A DNA stretch of 64,000 bases from Pseudomonas quebecensis (GCF_026410085.1 NZ_CP112866.1:2356001-2420000); one strand, 5' to 3'; shown: positions 43,189 through 52,641, numbered from the stretch's first letter. Translations and numbers: made by a program. The notes: generated by a model not told the origin, from the sequence alone.

Positions 43189-45400
43189 CGTGCTCAATCA
43201 GTTCGCAGACTACGGTCTCGAACCCGCTCAACCCCTCGTATTCGGAAAGCTCACCCGCTGCAAAACCACCCAGGATAAGGGCAAGGAAAAGAACGGCTGG
43301 TACGTCATCCACGAACACCGCACCGAAAAGAACGAGACGCTGATCTTCGGCAGCTTCGGTGACTGGCGCTCCGGCGAAACCCAGAAGATCAAGGTCAAGG
43401 CCGGTCGTATGAGCCCTGAAGAGCGCGAAGTCATGCGCGCTCGACAGGAGGATGCCAAGCGCAAGGCTGCCGAGATCGCTGCCAACGCGTCACGTCGAGC
43501 GGCCAACCGTGCTGCCGGACTGTTCAAGCGCATGCCGGAAAAGGGTAAGAGCGCCTACCTGGATCGAAAGCAGATCGTAGGCTTTAAGGTTCGCTATGCG
43601 CCACGTACAGGCGCATTTTTAGTGCCCATGTGCAACGTGCGCGACCAGATCGTCGGCCTGCAGGTGATCTTCCCCGCGAAGCAAGAGCACACCGGGCGCG
43701 ACAAAGCGTATTGGCCCTACGGTATGTCGAAGGAAGGCGCTTTCCACTTGATCGGCCCGCACCCTGAGCCCGGCGAACCGGTGCTGGTGTGTGAGGGCTA
43801 CGCCACGGGCGCCAGCCTGCACATGGCGACGTCGCTTACTGTTGCCATCGCTTTCGACGCGGGCAACCTGCTGTCGGTCTCCAAGGCCATGCGCGAACGT
43901 TTCCCCGGTTGCCCGTTGATCATCTGCCGCGACGATGACTGGAAAACCAAGCGCCCAAACGGTGATCCATGGAACCCAGGTGAGGAGAAGGCCGCCAACG
44001 CCGCGCTGATCGTCGGTGGTCAGGTAGTCGCCCCTGTGTTCTCCGTCGAGCGCGAGATCAAGTGGACGGACTTCAACGACCTGCATGTTGCCGAGGGATT
44101 GGAGGCAGTCCGCCGCCAGGTGTTGGCGGTGGTCAAGCCTCCTGCCGCTGGTGGTTGGAAAGACCAATTGGCCCGAACTGAAAACGGCTCCCTGATAGCG
44201 CACATGCAGAACGTCGAATTAATCCTCGGCAACGATGAGCGCTGGGCCGGCGTGATCGGCTTCAGTGCTTTCAGCTCCAAAATCGTCAAGTTACGGGCGG
44301 CGCCATACGGAGGCGGTGTCGGGGACTGGGCAGATATCGACGACATGCTTGTAATGAAGTGGCTCGCACAACAGTACAACCTTCGGGTCAAGGCCAGCAG
44401 CGTGATCGAAGCGGTTAGTGTGGTTGCCCATGATCATGCCTTCCATCCTGTACGCAATTACCTCCATGGTCTGGAATGGGACCGTGTTCCACGGTTGGCT
44501 ACATGGTTGACTGACATCATGGGCGTTGAAGCAACTGACTACAGTTCGAAGGTTGGTAAGCGCTGGATGGTGTCAGCGGTCGGGCGCGTGATGCAGCCCG
44601 GTTGTAAGGCTGATTCGGTGATGATCCTCGAAGGGGCACAGGGCGCCGGTAAATCAACAGCAATGTCTGTGCTTGGCGGTGCCTGGTTTATGGATACACC
44701 TTTCGCTCTGGGTGATAAGGATGGCTTCCAGGCGATCCGGGGTAAGTGGATCATTGAGCTGGGAGAGCTGGACAGTTTCAACAAAGCTGAGTCGACCAAG
44801 GCGAAGCAGTTCTTCTCTGCGTCGACTGACACCTATCGCGAGAGCTATGGCCGAAGAACGATGGACGTGCCACGCCAGTGTGTTTTTGTGGGTACGACGA
44901 ACCAAGACGAATATCTCAAAGACGCCACGGGTAACCGGCGTTACTGGCCTGTCGCGTGTACCAAAGTCGATTTGGAACAGTTGCGCGAAGTCCGCGACCA
45001 GCTCTGGGCCGAAGCGATGTTCTGTTATCAGTCCGGTGACATTTGGTGGGTCAACCGTGATGAGGCTCCACTATTCGCCGAGGCGCAGGAGTCGCGCTTT
45101 GTCGTGGATGAGTGGGAAGGTCCGGTCGTCAAGTGGTTGGAAGAATCTCAGATCGGCGCAACAGCAAGCGGCGAGGATATTTTGGCTGGTGCGTTGAAGC
45201 TCGATTATGGCCACTGGGGCAAGCCTGAGCAGATGCGTGTCGGGGCGATCATGCATCGACTCGGATGGCGAAAGGTGCGACTGCCGCCGTTGCCCAAAAG
45301 TGGTATTCGGCCATATGCCTACAAGAAGCCAGATCATTGGGGCAATACATCAGCGCTGCAGGTTGATAGCGCACGGGATGAGGAGCCTTGCTTTGATTAA
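43178..45400 (+). CDS. Phage primase-helicase (Toprim plus VapE domain)
   Basis: 740 residues. The N-terminal half carries a Toprim domain ('EPVLVCEGYATGASLHMA', 'IICRDDDWKTK'), typical of primases. The C-terminal half is a VapE/D5-like ATPase with Walker A 'GAQGAGKST' (Lys492), 'WIIELGELDSFNKAE' and 'VFVGTTNQDEYLKDATGNRRYWPV'. Together they should prime and unwind DNA at the phage origin. The repeat-rich region about 380 bases downstream could be that origin. Confidence 0.93.
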   Translation: MLDDVLNQFADYGLEPAQPLVFGKLTRCKTTQDKGKEKNGWYVIHEHRTEKNETLIFGSFGDWRSGETQKIKVKAGRMSPEEREVMRARQEDAKRKAAEIAANASRRAANRAAGLFKRMPEKGKSAYLDRKQIVGFKVRYAPRTGAFLVPMCNVRDQIVGLQVIFPAKQEHTGRDKAYWPYGMSKEGAFHLIGPHPEPGEPVLVCEGYATGASLHMATSLTVAIAFDAGNLLSVSKAMRERFPGCPLIICRDDDWKTKRPNGDPWNPGEEKAANAALIVGGQVVAPVFSVEREIKWTDFNDLHVAEGLEAVRRQVLAVVKPPAAGGWKDQLARTENGSLIAHMQNVELILGNDERWAGVIGFSAFSSKIVKLRAAPYGGGVGDWADIDDMLVMKWLAQQYNLRVKASSVIEAVSVVAHDHAFHPVRNYLHGLEWDRVPRLATWLTDIMGVEATDYSSKVGKRWMVSAVGRVMQPGCKADSVMILEGAQGAGKSTAMSVLGGAWFMDTPFALGDKDGFQAIRGKWIIELGELDSFNKAESTKAKQFFSASTDTYRESYGRRTMDVPRQCVFVGTTNQDEYLKDATGNRRYWPVACTKVDLEQLREVRDQLWAEAMFCYQSGDIWWVNRDEAPLFAEAQESRFVVDEWEGPVVKWLEESQIGATASGEDILAGALKLDYGHWGKPEQMRVGAIMHRLGWRKVRLPPLPKSGIRPYAYKKPDHWGNTSALQVDSARDEEPCFD

Positions 45401-45758
45401 ACGAATCGATGAAATGCTCAAGCTCTGGGCGCAGGATCTGCATTCGCCAGTGCCCGAAGGCTCTAGTGGGCCAAGTGGCGGCAACATGATTGCCATGCTG
45501 ATGGAGTGCAAAGGGGAGTTGATACGCGGCACGCGTGGCAGTCGGGTACTGTTAGATGAATCGGCCGACATCGAGCTCATCGTCAACAAGCACTTGCCGC
45601 CGCAGCTGTCGGTCGTCGTGCGTGAACACTACTGCAACCACGAAAGCTTCCTGTCGCAGAAGTACACCCACTGTGGGTGTAGTCGCGATACCTACTATCA
45701 GCGCCTGCATGAAGCGCACCTGCACATTGCCGGCATGCTGATGGGGAAGGCTGCGTGA
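45393..45758 (+). CDS. Small phage late-regulator-like protein
   Basis: 121 residues from the TTG at 45393, which has AGGAG 8 bases upstream; ATG 45378 in the same frame is the alternative. The C-terminal half 'VVREHYCNHESFLSQKYTHCGCSRDTYYQRLHEAH' resembles phage antitermination Q-type or phage regulators of similar size, with Cys/His residues that may bind zinc. Function is inferred from position before the late genes. Confidence 0.68.
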   Translation: MIKRIDEMLKLWAQDLHSPVPEGSSGPSGGNMIAMLMECKGELIRGTRGSRVLLDESADIELIVNKHLPPQLSVVVREHYCNHESFLSQKYTHCGCSRDTYYQRLHEAHLHIAGMLMGKAA

Positions 45759-45782
45759 CCTTTCGCACACTTGCGCCTACAA

Positions 45783-46062
45783 CTGTCCTACTGTCCGGCC
45801 TTGCCCTACCTCAAGTTTGCAAGGTAGGACTGCTGGAGGCCGCGCATTCCGTGGCCTGTCCTACCTCCCTACCTAATATCGCACGACGCACACATGAGCG
45901 TAGCGCGTCGCATCACGCGCCGCTGGCGCGCATGCGTTTTTTTAGTTTTCTCTCTTTACACGAGAAAAAGTTAAAAGAGGTAGGGCAGTAGGGCAAGGCC
46001 CCGAATTCAGCGGGCTCCAGCTGTCCTACCTCCCTTCTGAATAGTGGGGCAGGTAGGACAGC
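45783..46062. repeat. CCTACC repeat cluster with long hairpin (candidate phage origin)
   Basis: The core CCTAC or its complement occurs nine times (starting near 45787, 45805, 45822, 45860, 45868, 45978, 45987, 46025, 46051). A 15-base direct repeat CTGTCCTACCTCCCT lies at 45856 and 46021. GCTGTCCTACCT (46020-46031) and AGGTAGGACAGC (46051-46062) form a perfect 12-bp stem, and CCTACCT/AGGTAGG (45805-45828) a 7-bp one. Iteron-like repeats beside an AT-rich patch fit an origin used by the upstream primase-helicase. Confidence 0.6.
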
Positions 46063-46232
46063 GCCGGAGGCGCTGGAAGCCGAAATAAAGATATTCACCG
46101 ACATTGCCTAGGCGTAGACCAGACATTCACCGGGTGGCATTAAAACAGGGTTGCTGCCACCGGAATCCACCTGTAAAAAGTAGTCATCTTCGATAGGTGC
46201 GACCGCAAGCAGCGGGACACACCACCACACTG

Positions 46233-46257
46233 AACCCGGCCATTGCGCCGGGTTTTT
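46233..46257 (+). terminator. Rho-independent terminator before the holin gene
   Basis: AACCCGGC (46233-46240) pairs with GCCGGGTT (46247-46254), then TTT. It would end early transcription or be read through by an antiterminator. Confidence 0.8.
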
Positions 46258-46276
46258 GCGTTTATGGGGTAGGGCG

Positions 46277-46621
46277 ATGACGAACGAGCAGCAAGCGCTT
46301 ATTGAGATGCCGGTCTGGATGGTGATCCTACTGTCCCTGGTCGGCGGGATTTCCGGCGAGGCATGGCGGGCCGATAAGGCGGGGGTAAGCGGCTGGTCCC
46401 TGGTCCGCCGCTTGCTGCTTCGGTCCGGGGCCTGCGTGGTCTGCGGGCTTTCCACCATGATGTTGCTGCACGCGTCAGGCATGTCGGTCCTGGCAGCGGG
46501 AAGTATCGGATGCCTCACCGCGATGGCCGGCGCCGATGTCGCCATCGGCCTGTACGAACGCTGGGCCGCCAAGCGTTTGGGCGTGTGCGATGTGCCGCCC
46601 TCGGACGGTGGTCAGGCGTGA
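46277..46621 (+). CDS. Phage holin
   Basis: 114 residues with several hydrophobic segments ('PVWMVILLSLVGGISGEA', 'LLLRSGACVVCGLSTMMLL', 'VLAAGSIGCLTAMAGADVAI'), matching a phage holin family common in Pseudomonas prophages. Holins time the permeabilisation of the inner membrane. First gene of the late operon; the endolysin is not in the window. Confidence 0.82.
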   Translation: MTNEQQALIEMPVWMVILLSLVGGISGEAWRADKAGVSGWSLVRRLLLRSGACVVCGLSTMMLLHASGMSVLAAGSIGCLTAMAGADVAIGLYERWAAKRLGVCDVPPSDGGQA

Positions 46622-46746
46622 TGCGCTGGAGGCCACGTAATACGTGGCTTGTAGCGATATGCACCAAGATGAAGCGCCGAAAAGCCGCCGGGGACCCTGG
46701 GGGCATCCGAGGGACACGGGGCATGAAACCCGCGGGAAAGCGTTAG
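46621..46746 (+). CDS. Possible small phage protein, overlapping holin stop
   Basis: 41 residues, very basic, starting at the last base of the holin stop (TGATG junction). No recognised family; it could be a chance frame, but the overlap favours translation. Confidence 0.35.
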   Translation: MRWRPRNTWLVAICTKMKRRKAAGDPGGIRGTRGMKPAGKR

Positions 46747-46771
46747 CGGCAAGGCTGCCAGCTTACTGAAA

Positions 46772-46817
46772 TTCAATCCATTGAAATTGAAAGGTTTCCA
46801 TTGAAAAGCCGTTGAAA
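46772..46817. repeat. TTGAAA repeats before the small terminase gene
   Basis: TTGAAA occurs at 46781, 46787, 46801 and 46812, and the inverse TTCAAT at 46772-46777. The spot directly upstream of the small terminase is where lambda-type phages have cosB sites bound by that subunit. Confidence 0.4.
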
Positions 46818-46827
46818 AGGAGGGCTT

Positions 46828-47433
46828 ATGACGGATTCACTGTTCCTGTCTAAAAGCGCTTTCGCGGTTCGCATCGGCAGGACGCCGAGCTACATCACCT
46901 GGCTGAAAGACAACAACCGCCTGGTGCTGTCGCCGGATGGCAAGAAGGTCGACGTGCTGGCAACAGAAGCGCTGATCCTCGAAACCGCCGACCCCAGCAA
47001 GGCCGCTGTCGCAGCTCGACACCAACAAGACCGGCTCCAGCGTGACGTTTACAGCCAACTGTCCCCCATGGTCGAGCCGACTAACACGGCTGCGCCGCCG
47101 CAGCCTGCTGGCGCGAAGAGCGGGCAACCCGACTTCCAGAAGGCGCGCGCACACCGCGAATACTACCTGGCCCAGCTGGCCGAAGCCGAGTTTCACAAGG
47201 TGCAGGGCTCGCTGGTGGAGATGAAAGCGGTCACCACCGGGGCTTACAACGCCGGACGCATGCTGCGCGATCAGTTGCTCAGCATGCCCCCGCAACTGGC
47301 CCCTGAACTGGCGGCGATGTCCGACCCTTGGGAAATTGAGCAGCACCTGACCAAGGCGCTGCGGCTGTCCCTCGAAGAGGCCGAGCGCATGTCTTCGGCT
47401 GACCTTGAACGCGATCTAATCACTACGAGTTAA
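46828..47433 (+). CDS. Terminase small subunit (Nu1-like)
   Basis: 201 residues. An N-terminal helix-turn-helix-like part ('SKSAFAVRIGRTPSYITWLK') would bind the packaging site, followed by a Pro/Ala linker and a helical C-terminal part that should contact the large subunit. Identity rests on position right before the GpA-type terminase and on fold resemblance. AAGGAGGGC precedes the ATG. Confidence 0.78.
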   Translation: MTDSLFLSKSAFAVRIGRTPSYITWLKDNNRLVLSPDGKKVDVLATEALILETADPSKAAVAARHQQDRLQRDVYSQLSPMVEPTNTAAPPQPAGAKSGQPDFQKARAHREYYLAQLAEAEFHKVQGSLVEMKAVTTGAYNAGRMLRDQLLSMPPQLAPELAAMSDPWEIEQHLTKALRLSLEEAERMSSADLERDLITTS

Positions 47434-47436
47434 CCC

Positions 47437-49437
47437 ATGCAGACGGAAAAACCTGACGGCGCTGAGGTGTACCGTGAGGCGTATTTCCGTGGGCTGCGTC
47501 CAGACCCCAGCCTCTGGGTGGACGAGTGGGCCGACGAGTACATGCGCATCCCGCGTGATACAGGCGCCGCCGAGCCAGGGAAATATCGCACCGTGCGAAC
47601 GCCCTACGCACGCGAGCCAATGCGTTGCCTGTCACCGGCTCACCCGTGCAAGCGTGTGGTCACCATGGTTGCCTCGCAGCTGATGAAAACCCAGATCGCC
47701 TTGAACTGGATCGGCGCGTTGATCCACATGGTGCCGTCGAACATCCTCACGCTGCTGCCAAGCCTGGGTCTGGCAAAGCGCGTGTCGTCGCGGATCGGCA
47801 AGACTATCAAGGCCACCCCGGTGCTGCGCGAACGTGTGGCGGCGAGCCGTTCGCGGGACTCGCGCAACACCATGGACACCAAGGAGTTCGAAGGCGGCTC
47901 GCTGTACGTCACCACCGCCGGCTCTGCGGCCAACTTGGCCGAGCTGTCGGCGCGCTATGTGTACGGCGATGAGATCGACCGCTGGGAAGTCGACGTAGGC
48001 GAAGAGGGCGACCCCATCGAGCTGGCAGAAACGCGGGGCAGTACCTTTGGCCGTAATGCCAAGTTCTACTTCTCCAGTTCGCCGACCATCAAGGGCGCCT
48101 CGCGCATAGACGATCTGTTCGAGGGCAGCGACCAGCGTTACTACTACGTGCCGTGTCCGACCTGCGGGCACATGCAAACCCTGGAGTGGGAGCGGCTGCA
48201 TTACTCCCAGGACTTCAGCGTTGTGCATTACGAGTGCGCCGGGCCTGAGTGCGACGTGCTGATCGAAGAGCACCACAAGGGCGACATGCTTGCCCGTGGT
48301 GAGTGGCGCGCCCATGCCAAGGGCGATGGCGAGACGGTCGGCTTCCACCTCAACGCGCTGTACTCACCGTTGGGTTGGACGGGCTGGAAGTCGTTGGCGA
48401 AGCAATTCGAGAAGGCGAAAAAGGCCCAGGCCAAAGGCGACCTTGAACCCATGCAGGTGTTCTACAACACCCGTCTGGCTAAGGTGTGGGACAGCGCGCA
48501 AGAGCAGACCAAGGCATCGGTACTGATCGAGCGGGCGCGCCGGGAAGGGTTCTCCCTCGGTGCGATGCCCGCCGCCGTGATGATGATCACGGGCGCTGTC
48601 GACGTGCAGGCTGATCGCTTGGAGTTCATGGCGATGGGCTGGGGCGTCGGCATGGAGCGCTGGGTCATCGACCACCGTGTGATCGCGGGTGACCCTTCGG
48701 ACGAACGCACTTGGGCGGTGTTGGATGAACTGCTGAAAGAGCGCTACCGGCATCCGTGCGGTGTCGGCCTGGGCATTCTTGCGGTTGCCGTCGACTCGGG
48801 TGGTCACCACACCGACGAGGTTTACCAGTTCTGCCGCGTGCGGCGCTGGCGCAACATCTTCGCCATCAAGGGCGCGAGCAAGCCCGGTAAGCCGGTGATC
48901 GCTCAGCGGCCGTCCATGGTGGATGTGACCTGGAAGGGCCAGACCGAACGCGGCGGTGCCGAGCTGTGGTTTGTCGGTACCGACACCGCAAAGGACTGGA
49001 TCTACAACCGCTACCCGTTCGAGTCCGGCCCAGGTGCGCTGCACTTTGCCAACGACCTGCCGGACGAGTTCTTCGCCCAGTGCGTGGCCGAGCGCAAGGT
49101 CGCCAAGTACGTGCGGGGTCACAAGCGCATCGAGTGGATCAAGGGCAAGGCCGAGCGCAACGAAGCCCTCGACCTGATGGTGTATTGCCTGGCGATGGCG
49201 CATTACCTCGGCATCAACCGGTATCAGGAACACGACTGGGACCGGGTACGGAACTCGCTGGCCCAGGCCGGTTTGTTTGATGAAAAGGTGGTCGCCGCCG
49301 AACGTATCACGGTCGCCGAGCAGGCTCCCGCGACACCGCAAGTGGCGCCGCAACCGGTTGCCCCGGTCGCCCAACCGCGACCCGCTGCACCCCCACAACG
49401 CCGCAGCTCCACCAGCGGTTACCTGAAGAGACGCTGA
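47437..49437 (+). CDS. Terminase large subunit (GpA family)
   Basis: 666-residue packaging motor and nuclease of the lambda GpA family. The ATPase region has 'VASQLMKTQIALNWIGALIH', a Walker A-like region of this family, and Walker B 'VYGDEIDRWE'. 'YYYVPCPTCGHMQTLEWE' gives a zinc-like Cys pair. The C-terminal nuclease part includes 'VDVQADRLEFMAMGWG' and 'AVDSGGHHTDEVYQFC'. It moves DNA into the prohead and cuts it. Confidence 0.95.
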   Translation: MQTEKPDGAEVYREAYFRGLRPDPSLWVDEWADEYMRIPRDTGAAEPGKYRTVRTPYAREPMRCLSPAHPCKRVVTMVASQLMKTQIALNWIGALIHMVPSNILTLLPSLGLAKRVSSRIGKTIKATPVLRERVAASRSRDSRNTMDTKEFEGGSLYVTTAGSAANLAELSARYVYGDEIDRWEVDVGEEGDPIELAETRGSTFGRNAKFYFSSSPTIKGASRIDDLFEGSDQRYYYVPCPTCGHMQTLEWERLHYSQDFSVVHYECAGPECDVLIEEHHKGDMLARGEWRAHAKGDGETVGFHLNALYSPLGWTGWKSLAKQFEKAKKAQAKGDLEPMQVFYNTRLAKVWDSAQEQTKASVLIERARREGFSLGAMPAAVMMITGAVDVQADRLEFMAMGWGVGMERWVIDHRVIAGDPSDERTWAVLDELLKERYRHPCGVGLGILAVAVDSGGHHTDEVYQFCRVRRWRNIFAIKGASKPGKPVIAQRPSMVDVTWKGQTERGGAELWFVGTDTAKDWIYNRYPFESGPGALHFANDLPDEFFAQCVAERKVAKYVRGHKRIEWIKGKAERNEALDLMVYCLAMAHYLGINRYQEHDWDRVRNSLAQAGLFDEKVVAAERITVAEQAPATPQVAPQPVAPVAQPRPAAPPQRRSSTSGYLKRR

Positions 49438-49438
49438 T

Positions 49439-49645
49439 ATGTCGTTTACCCCGAAGCACCTCGAAGCCATCGAGCGCGCCATTGCACGCGGTGAAAAGAC
49501 CGTGCGCTACAGCGACCGCACGGTGGAATACCGTTCCATCGACGAACTGCTCAAGGCCCGCGACGAGATCCGCACGTCGTTGACCAACGCCGCCGGGCCC
49601 CGCTCACGCGTGGTTCGGCTCATGCATGGAGGCAAGGGACTCTAA
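49439..49645 (+). CDS. Head-tail joining protein gpW
   Basis: 68 residues; 'LEAIERAIARGEKTVRYSDRTVEYRSIDELLKARDEI' is the gpW signature of lambda-like phages. It seals the packaged head at the portal. It overlaps the portal start by one base (TAATG). Confidence 0.9.
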   Translation: MSFTPKHLEAIERAIARGEKTVRYSDRTVEYRSIDELLKARDEIRTSLTNAAGPRSRVVRLMHGGKGL

Positions 49646-51126
49646 TGGCACGACACTATCCGACGCTGACCCGTAATGGATTCTTGCTGCCGTCGAACAT
49701 CAAGGCCAGTTACGAAGGCGCGGGTGAGGGTCGGCGCTCGGCCAGTTGGGAAGCCACCGACAACGGCATCAACAGCATCAACACCCCGGCTCTGCGTAAC
49801 CTGCGGGCGCGTTCACGGGCGGCGGTTCGCAATGACCCGTACGCCTTCAATGTCATCGACAAGCGCGTCAGCAACCTTATCGGCACCGGCATCACGCCCA
49901 GGCCGACCACGGATGATGCGGAACTGCGCAAACTCCAGCAGCAGTTGTGGGAGGACTGGGTTGACGAAGCGGACGCTGATGAGCTGACCGACTTCTACGG
50001 CATGCAGGCCCTGGTGGCGCGCACGGTTGAAACGGCCGGCGAATGCTTTGTGCGGTTGCGGCCGCACAGCCTGAGTGAGGGGTTAGCGGTGCCGCTACAA
50101 CTGCAGGCGCTGGCACCCGAGTTTGTCCCCCATGACAAGTTCGAGACGACCAAAAACGGCAACGTTATCCGCGCCGGGATCGAGTTCAATCCGGCCGGAA
50201 AGCGTGTGGCGTACTGGATGTACTTGTCGCACCCGCGTGATTCATCGTCGCTTAACGTCGGTTACAACCAGCTGGTGCGCGTGCCGGCGACGCAGGTGCT
50301 GCATATCTTCGAACCGATGGAGCCAGGGCAACTGCGCGGTGTACCACGCTTGGCCCCGGTGTTGAAACGCTTGCGAAGTCTCGATAACTACGACGACGCG
50401 GTGCTGTTTCGCCAGGAGGTAGCGAACCTGTTTGCCGGCTTCATCAAGCGTCCTGCACCTGAGGCCGGGCCGCAAGCGCGGAACCCGATGACCGGGGAGC
50501 TGCTGGTCACCGACCGCGACGGGTTCACGCCAATGGTCGCCCTGGAACCCGGCACCATGCAGGAGCTGGGGCCAGGTGAAGAGGTGGAGTTCTCCAAACC
50601 ACCGGACGCCGGCAACAACTACCCGGACTTCATGCGGCAGCAGCTGATGGCTGCGGCGGCGGGCTCGGGCACGCCTTACGAGATCCTCACCGGCGACATG
50701 CGCGAGGTCAACGACCGGGCGCTGCGGGTGGTGCTCAACGAGTTTCGGCGGCGCCTGGAGCAACTGCAATTCGGCGTTTATGTGCATCAGCTGTGTCGTC
50801 CGGTGCGCGCTGCCTGGATGGACATGGCGGTGCTATCCGGTGCCCTGGTGCTGGAGGACTACGCCCAACGTCGGCGCGAATACCTGCGCACACGCTGGGT
50901 GCCACAAGGCTGGGCCTACATTCAGCCGGTGCAGGACGTCCAGGCGCGGCGGATGGAAGTGCAGGCGGGCTTTGCCTCGCGTAGCGAGATGGTGCTGCGT
51001 ACGGGCTACGACGCGGAAACGGTCGACACGGAAAACGCCGCTGACCTCGCCAGGGCCACGGACCTCGGACTCAACTACTCGACTCTTGAAGCCATCGAGG
51101 TGATCGATGACAAGGAACAACCATGA
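49645..51126 (+). CDS. Phage portal protein (lambda gpB family)
   Basis: 493 residues. 'FNVIDKRVSNLIGTGI', 'GYNQLVRVPATQVLHIFEP', 'AAAGSGTPYEILTGDMREVN' and 'LRVVLNEFRRRLEQLQFGVY' are family hallmarks. It forms the ring through which DNA enters and leaves the head. Overlaps the protease gene by 4 bases. Confidence 0.95.
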   Translation: MARHYPTLTRNGFLLPSNIKASYEGAGEGRRSASWEATDNGINSINTPALRNLRARSRAAVRNDPYAFNVIDKRVSNLIGTGITPRPTTDDAELRKLQQQLWEDWVDEADADELTDFYGMQALVARTVETAGECFVRLRPHSLSEGLAVPLQLQALAPEFVPHDKFETTKNGNVIRAGIEFNPAGKRVAYWMYLSHPRDSSSLNVGYNQLVRVPATQVLHIFEPMEPGQLRGVPRLAPVLKRLRSLDNYDDAVLFRQEVANLFAGFIKRPAPEAGPQARNPMTGELLVTDRDGFTPMVALEPGTMQELGPGEEVEFSKPPDAGNNYPDFMRQQLMAAAAGSGTPYEILTGDMREVNDRALRVVLNEFRRRLEQLQFGVYVHQLCRPVRAAWMDMAVLSGALVLEDYAQRRREYLRTRWVPQGWAYIQPVQDVQARRMEVQAGFASRSEMVLRTGYDAETVDTENAADLARATDLGLNYSTLEAIEVIDDKEQP

Positions 51127-52262
51127 GCAAAAAAACGAAACCTCGCGTTTATGACAAGGCCGGCAAGCAGGTCAAGGTCGCCGATAAGAGTTGGTACACC
51201 TTCCAGGCCAGCGGAGAAGCTGAACAACGCAACATCGAGATCTTCGTATACGGCGAGATCGGCGCCTGGGGCGTTACCGCTAATCAGTTCGTGCAGGATC
51301 TGCGCGCCATTGATGACGGCGTATCGCCCGTGACCGTTGCGTTCAACAGCATCGGTGGCGACTTGTTCGACGGCCTGGCGATTCACAACGCGCTGTCGCG
51401 CTTGGGCGAGCGCTGCACCGGACGCGTTGATGCACTGGCGGCCAGCGCGGCTAGTGTTGCCGTGTGTGGCGCTCACCGGGTGGTAATCGCGGCCAACGCC
51501 ATGCTGATGATCCACAACCCCTACACCTTTACCGGCGGTGATGCCGAGGACTTCCGGCGTGTTGCTGATGTATTGGATCAGACCCTGGAAGCGATCATTG
51601 CGGCCTACAAGTCCAAAGCGCCGGACATTGATGAGGTCGAGCTGCGGCGCATGGTGAACGCCGAGACCTGGCTGACCGCCAATGAGGCGGTGGCGCTGGG
51701 CCTTGCGGATGAAGTGGGCGACGGCCTCAAGGTTAAAGCCTGTCTCGGCCAGGGCAGTGTGTTGCAGCGCTTCCAGCATGCCCCGGCTGAATTGCTCGCT
51801 CAGCTTGACGATGAACCGGATGTCGAGCCGACAGAGCCGAATATTCCGTCGGGTCCAGCTCCTGTGTTGGACGCCGCCGGACTGGCGCTGATGGTCACCA
51901 AGGGTTGTGCAGCGGCAGGCATCAGCAATTTGGTAGAGCCGTTGCTTGCCACCACCAAACTGGAAAGCGAAGCGGTAGTCACAGCGGCGCTGACCAGGGC
52001 AAAAGCGCTGCACGGTCTCTGTGTTGCGGCACGATTGCCAGAACTGACTGGCGAGTTCATCACTGCCGGCCTAGATGAGAGCGCTGTCAGGGCGCGCCTG
52101 TTCGACAAGCTGGTGAGCAGCGGCGGTGGCTTTGAAATCAACAACAGTCTGCCTCTGGACGACGACCCTGAACTCAAGGTCAAGGCAAAGCAGGTTGACA
52201 CCCATGCAATCTGGTCCAGCCGTCAGGCGGTTCAGAACGGAACGAAAGGAGTAAGAGCATGA
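51123..52262 (+). CDS. ClpP-type head maturation protease
   Basis: 379 residues. The ClpP-like domain (about 40-210) has the nucleophile Ser108 in 'ALAASAASVAVCG' and the catalytic His131 in 'LMIHNPYTF'. The rest is a C-terminal scaffold-like extension, as in lambda gpC/Nu3 fusions. It processes head proteins and may supply the scaffold. Overlaps the decoration gene by 4 bases. Confidence 0.92.
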   Translation: MSKKTKPRVYDKAGKQVKVADKSWYTFQASGEAEQRNIEIFVYGEIGAWGVTANQFVQDLRAIDDGVSPVTVAFNSIGGDLFDGLAIHNALSRLGERCTGRVDALAASAASVAVCGAHRVVIAANAMLMIHNPYTFTGGDAEDFRRVADVLDQTLEAIIAAYKSKAPDIDEVELRRMVNAETWLTANEAVALGLADEVGDGLKVKACLGQGSVLQRFQHAPAELLAQLDDEPDVEPTEPNIPSGPAPVLDAAGLALMVTKGCAAAGISNLVEPLLATTKLESEAVVTAALTRAKALHGLCVAARLPELTGEFITAGLDESAVRARLFDKLVSSGGGFEINNSLPLDDDPELKVKAKQVDTHAIWSSRQAVQNGTKGVRA

Positions 52263-52597
52263 AAATTGAATCGATGCACGCGGGCGAGTTCCTGCTGTCC
52301 GAAGGCGCCGGAAACATTTCCCGCGAAGCGATCAACGTAGCGGCCGGCCCAGCTCTGGAACCGGGCCAGATCCTCGGCCTGGTCACTGCCACCGGTGAGT
52401 TCGCGCCGTATCACGCGACGGCCGAGGACGGCACCGAAAACGCCGTGGCGATCCTCTACGGGCCGCTGAGTGAGTCCGACGTGGTGCGGCGCGGCCGCGC
52501 CATCGTGCGGCTGGCTGAGGTCAGCGAAGCGCATTTGACCGGCCTTGACCCTGCCGCCGAAAAAGCCCTGAACATCCAGCACGTGATCGTGCGCTAA
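52259..52597 (+). CDS. Head decoration protein D
   Basis: 112 residues; 'FLLSEGAGNISREAINVAAGPALEPGQILGLVT' is typical of the gpD family that stabilises expanded lambda-like capsids. It lies directly before the capsid gene in the usual order. Confidence 0.92.
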   Translation: MKIESMHAGEFLLSEGAGNISREAINVAAGPALEPGQILGLVTATGEFAPYHATAEDGTENAVAILYGPLSESDVVRRGRAIVRLAEVSEAHLTGLDPAAEKALNIQHVIVR

Positions 52598-52617
52598 GAC
52601 GCTTATCCCATTTATCC

Positions 52618-52641
52618 ATCCCGCCGAGTGCGGGATTTTTC
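52618..52641 (+). terminator. Hairpin-T terminator before the capsid gene
   Basis: ATCCCGC (52618-52624) pairs with GCGGGAT (52630-52636), then five T. It lies inside the late operon. It is followed by TTTCTGGAG and the capsid start. Confidence 0.75.

Larger units (their letters stand above)
45759..46276. other. Non-coding repeat-rich region between early and late genes
   Basis: About 520 bases with no gene. The first 300 hold many CCTACC-type repeats and a strong hairpin, described separately. 45936-45980 is AT-rich with a TTTTCTC/GAGAAAA dyad. The end carries an intrinsic terminator just before the holin gene. A replication origin or late-gene control region is likely. Confidence 0.6.

Noticed and set aside
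45783..46062. CCTACC repeat cluster as a CRISPR array
   Set aside because: Repeats are short, in both orientations and irregularly spaced, and no cas gene is near.
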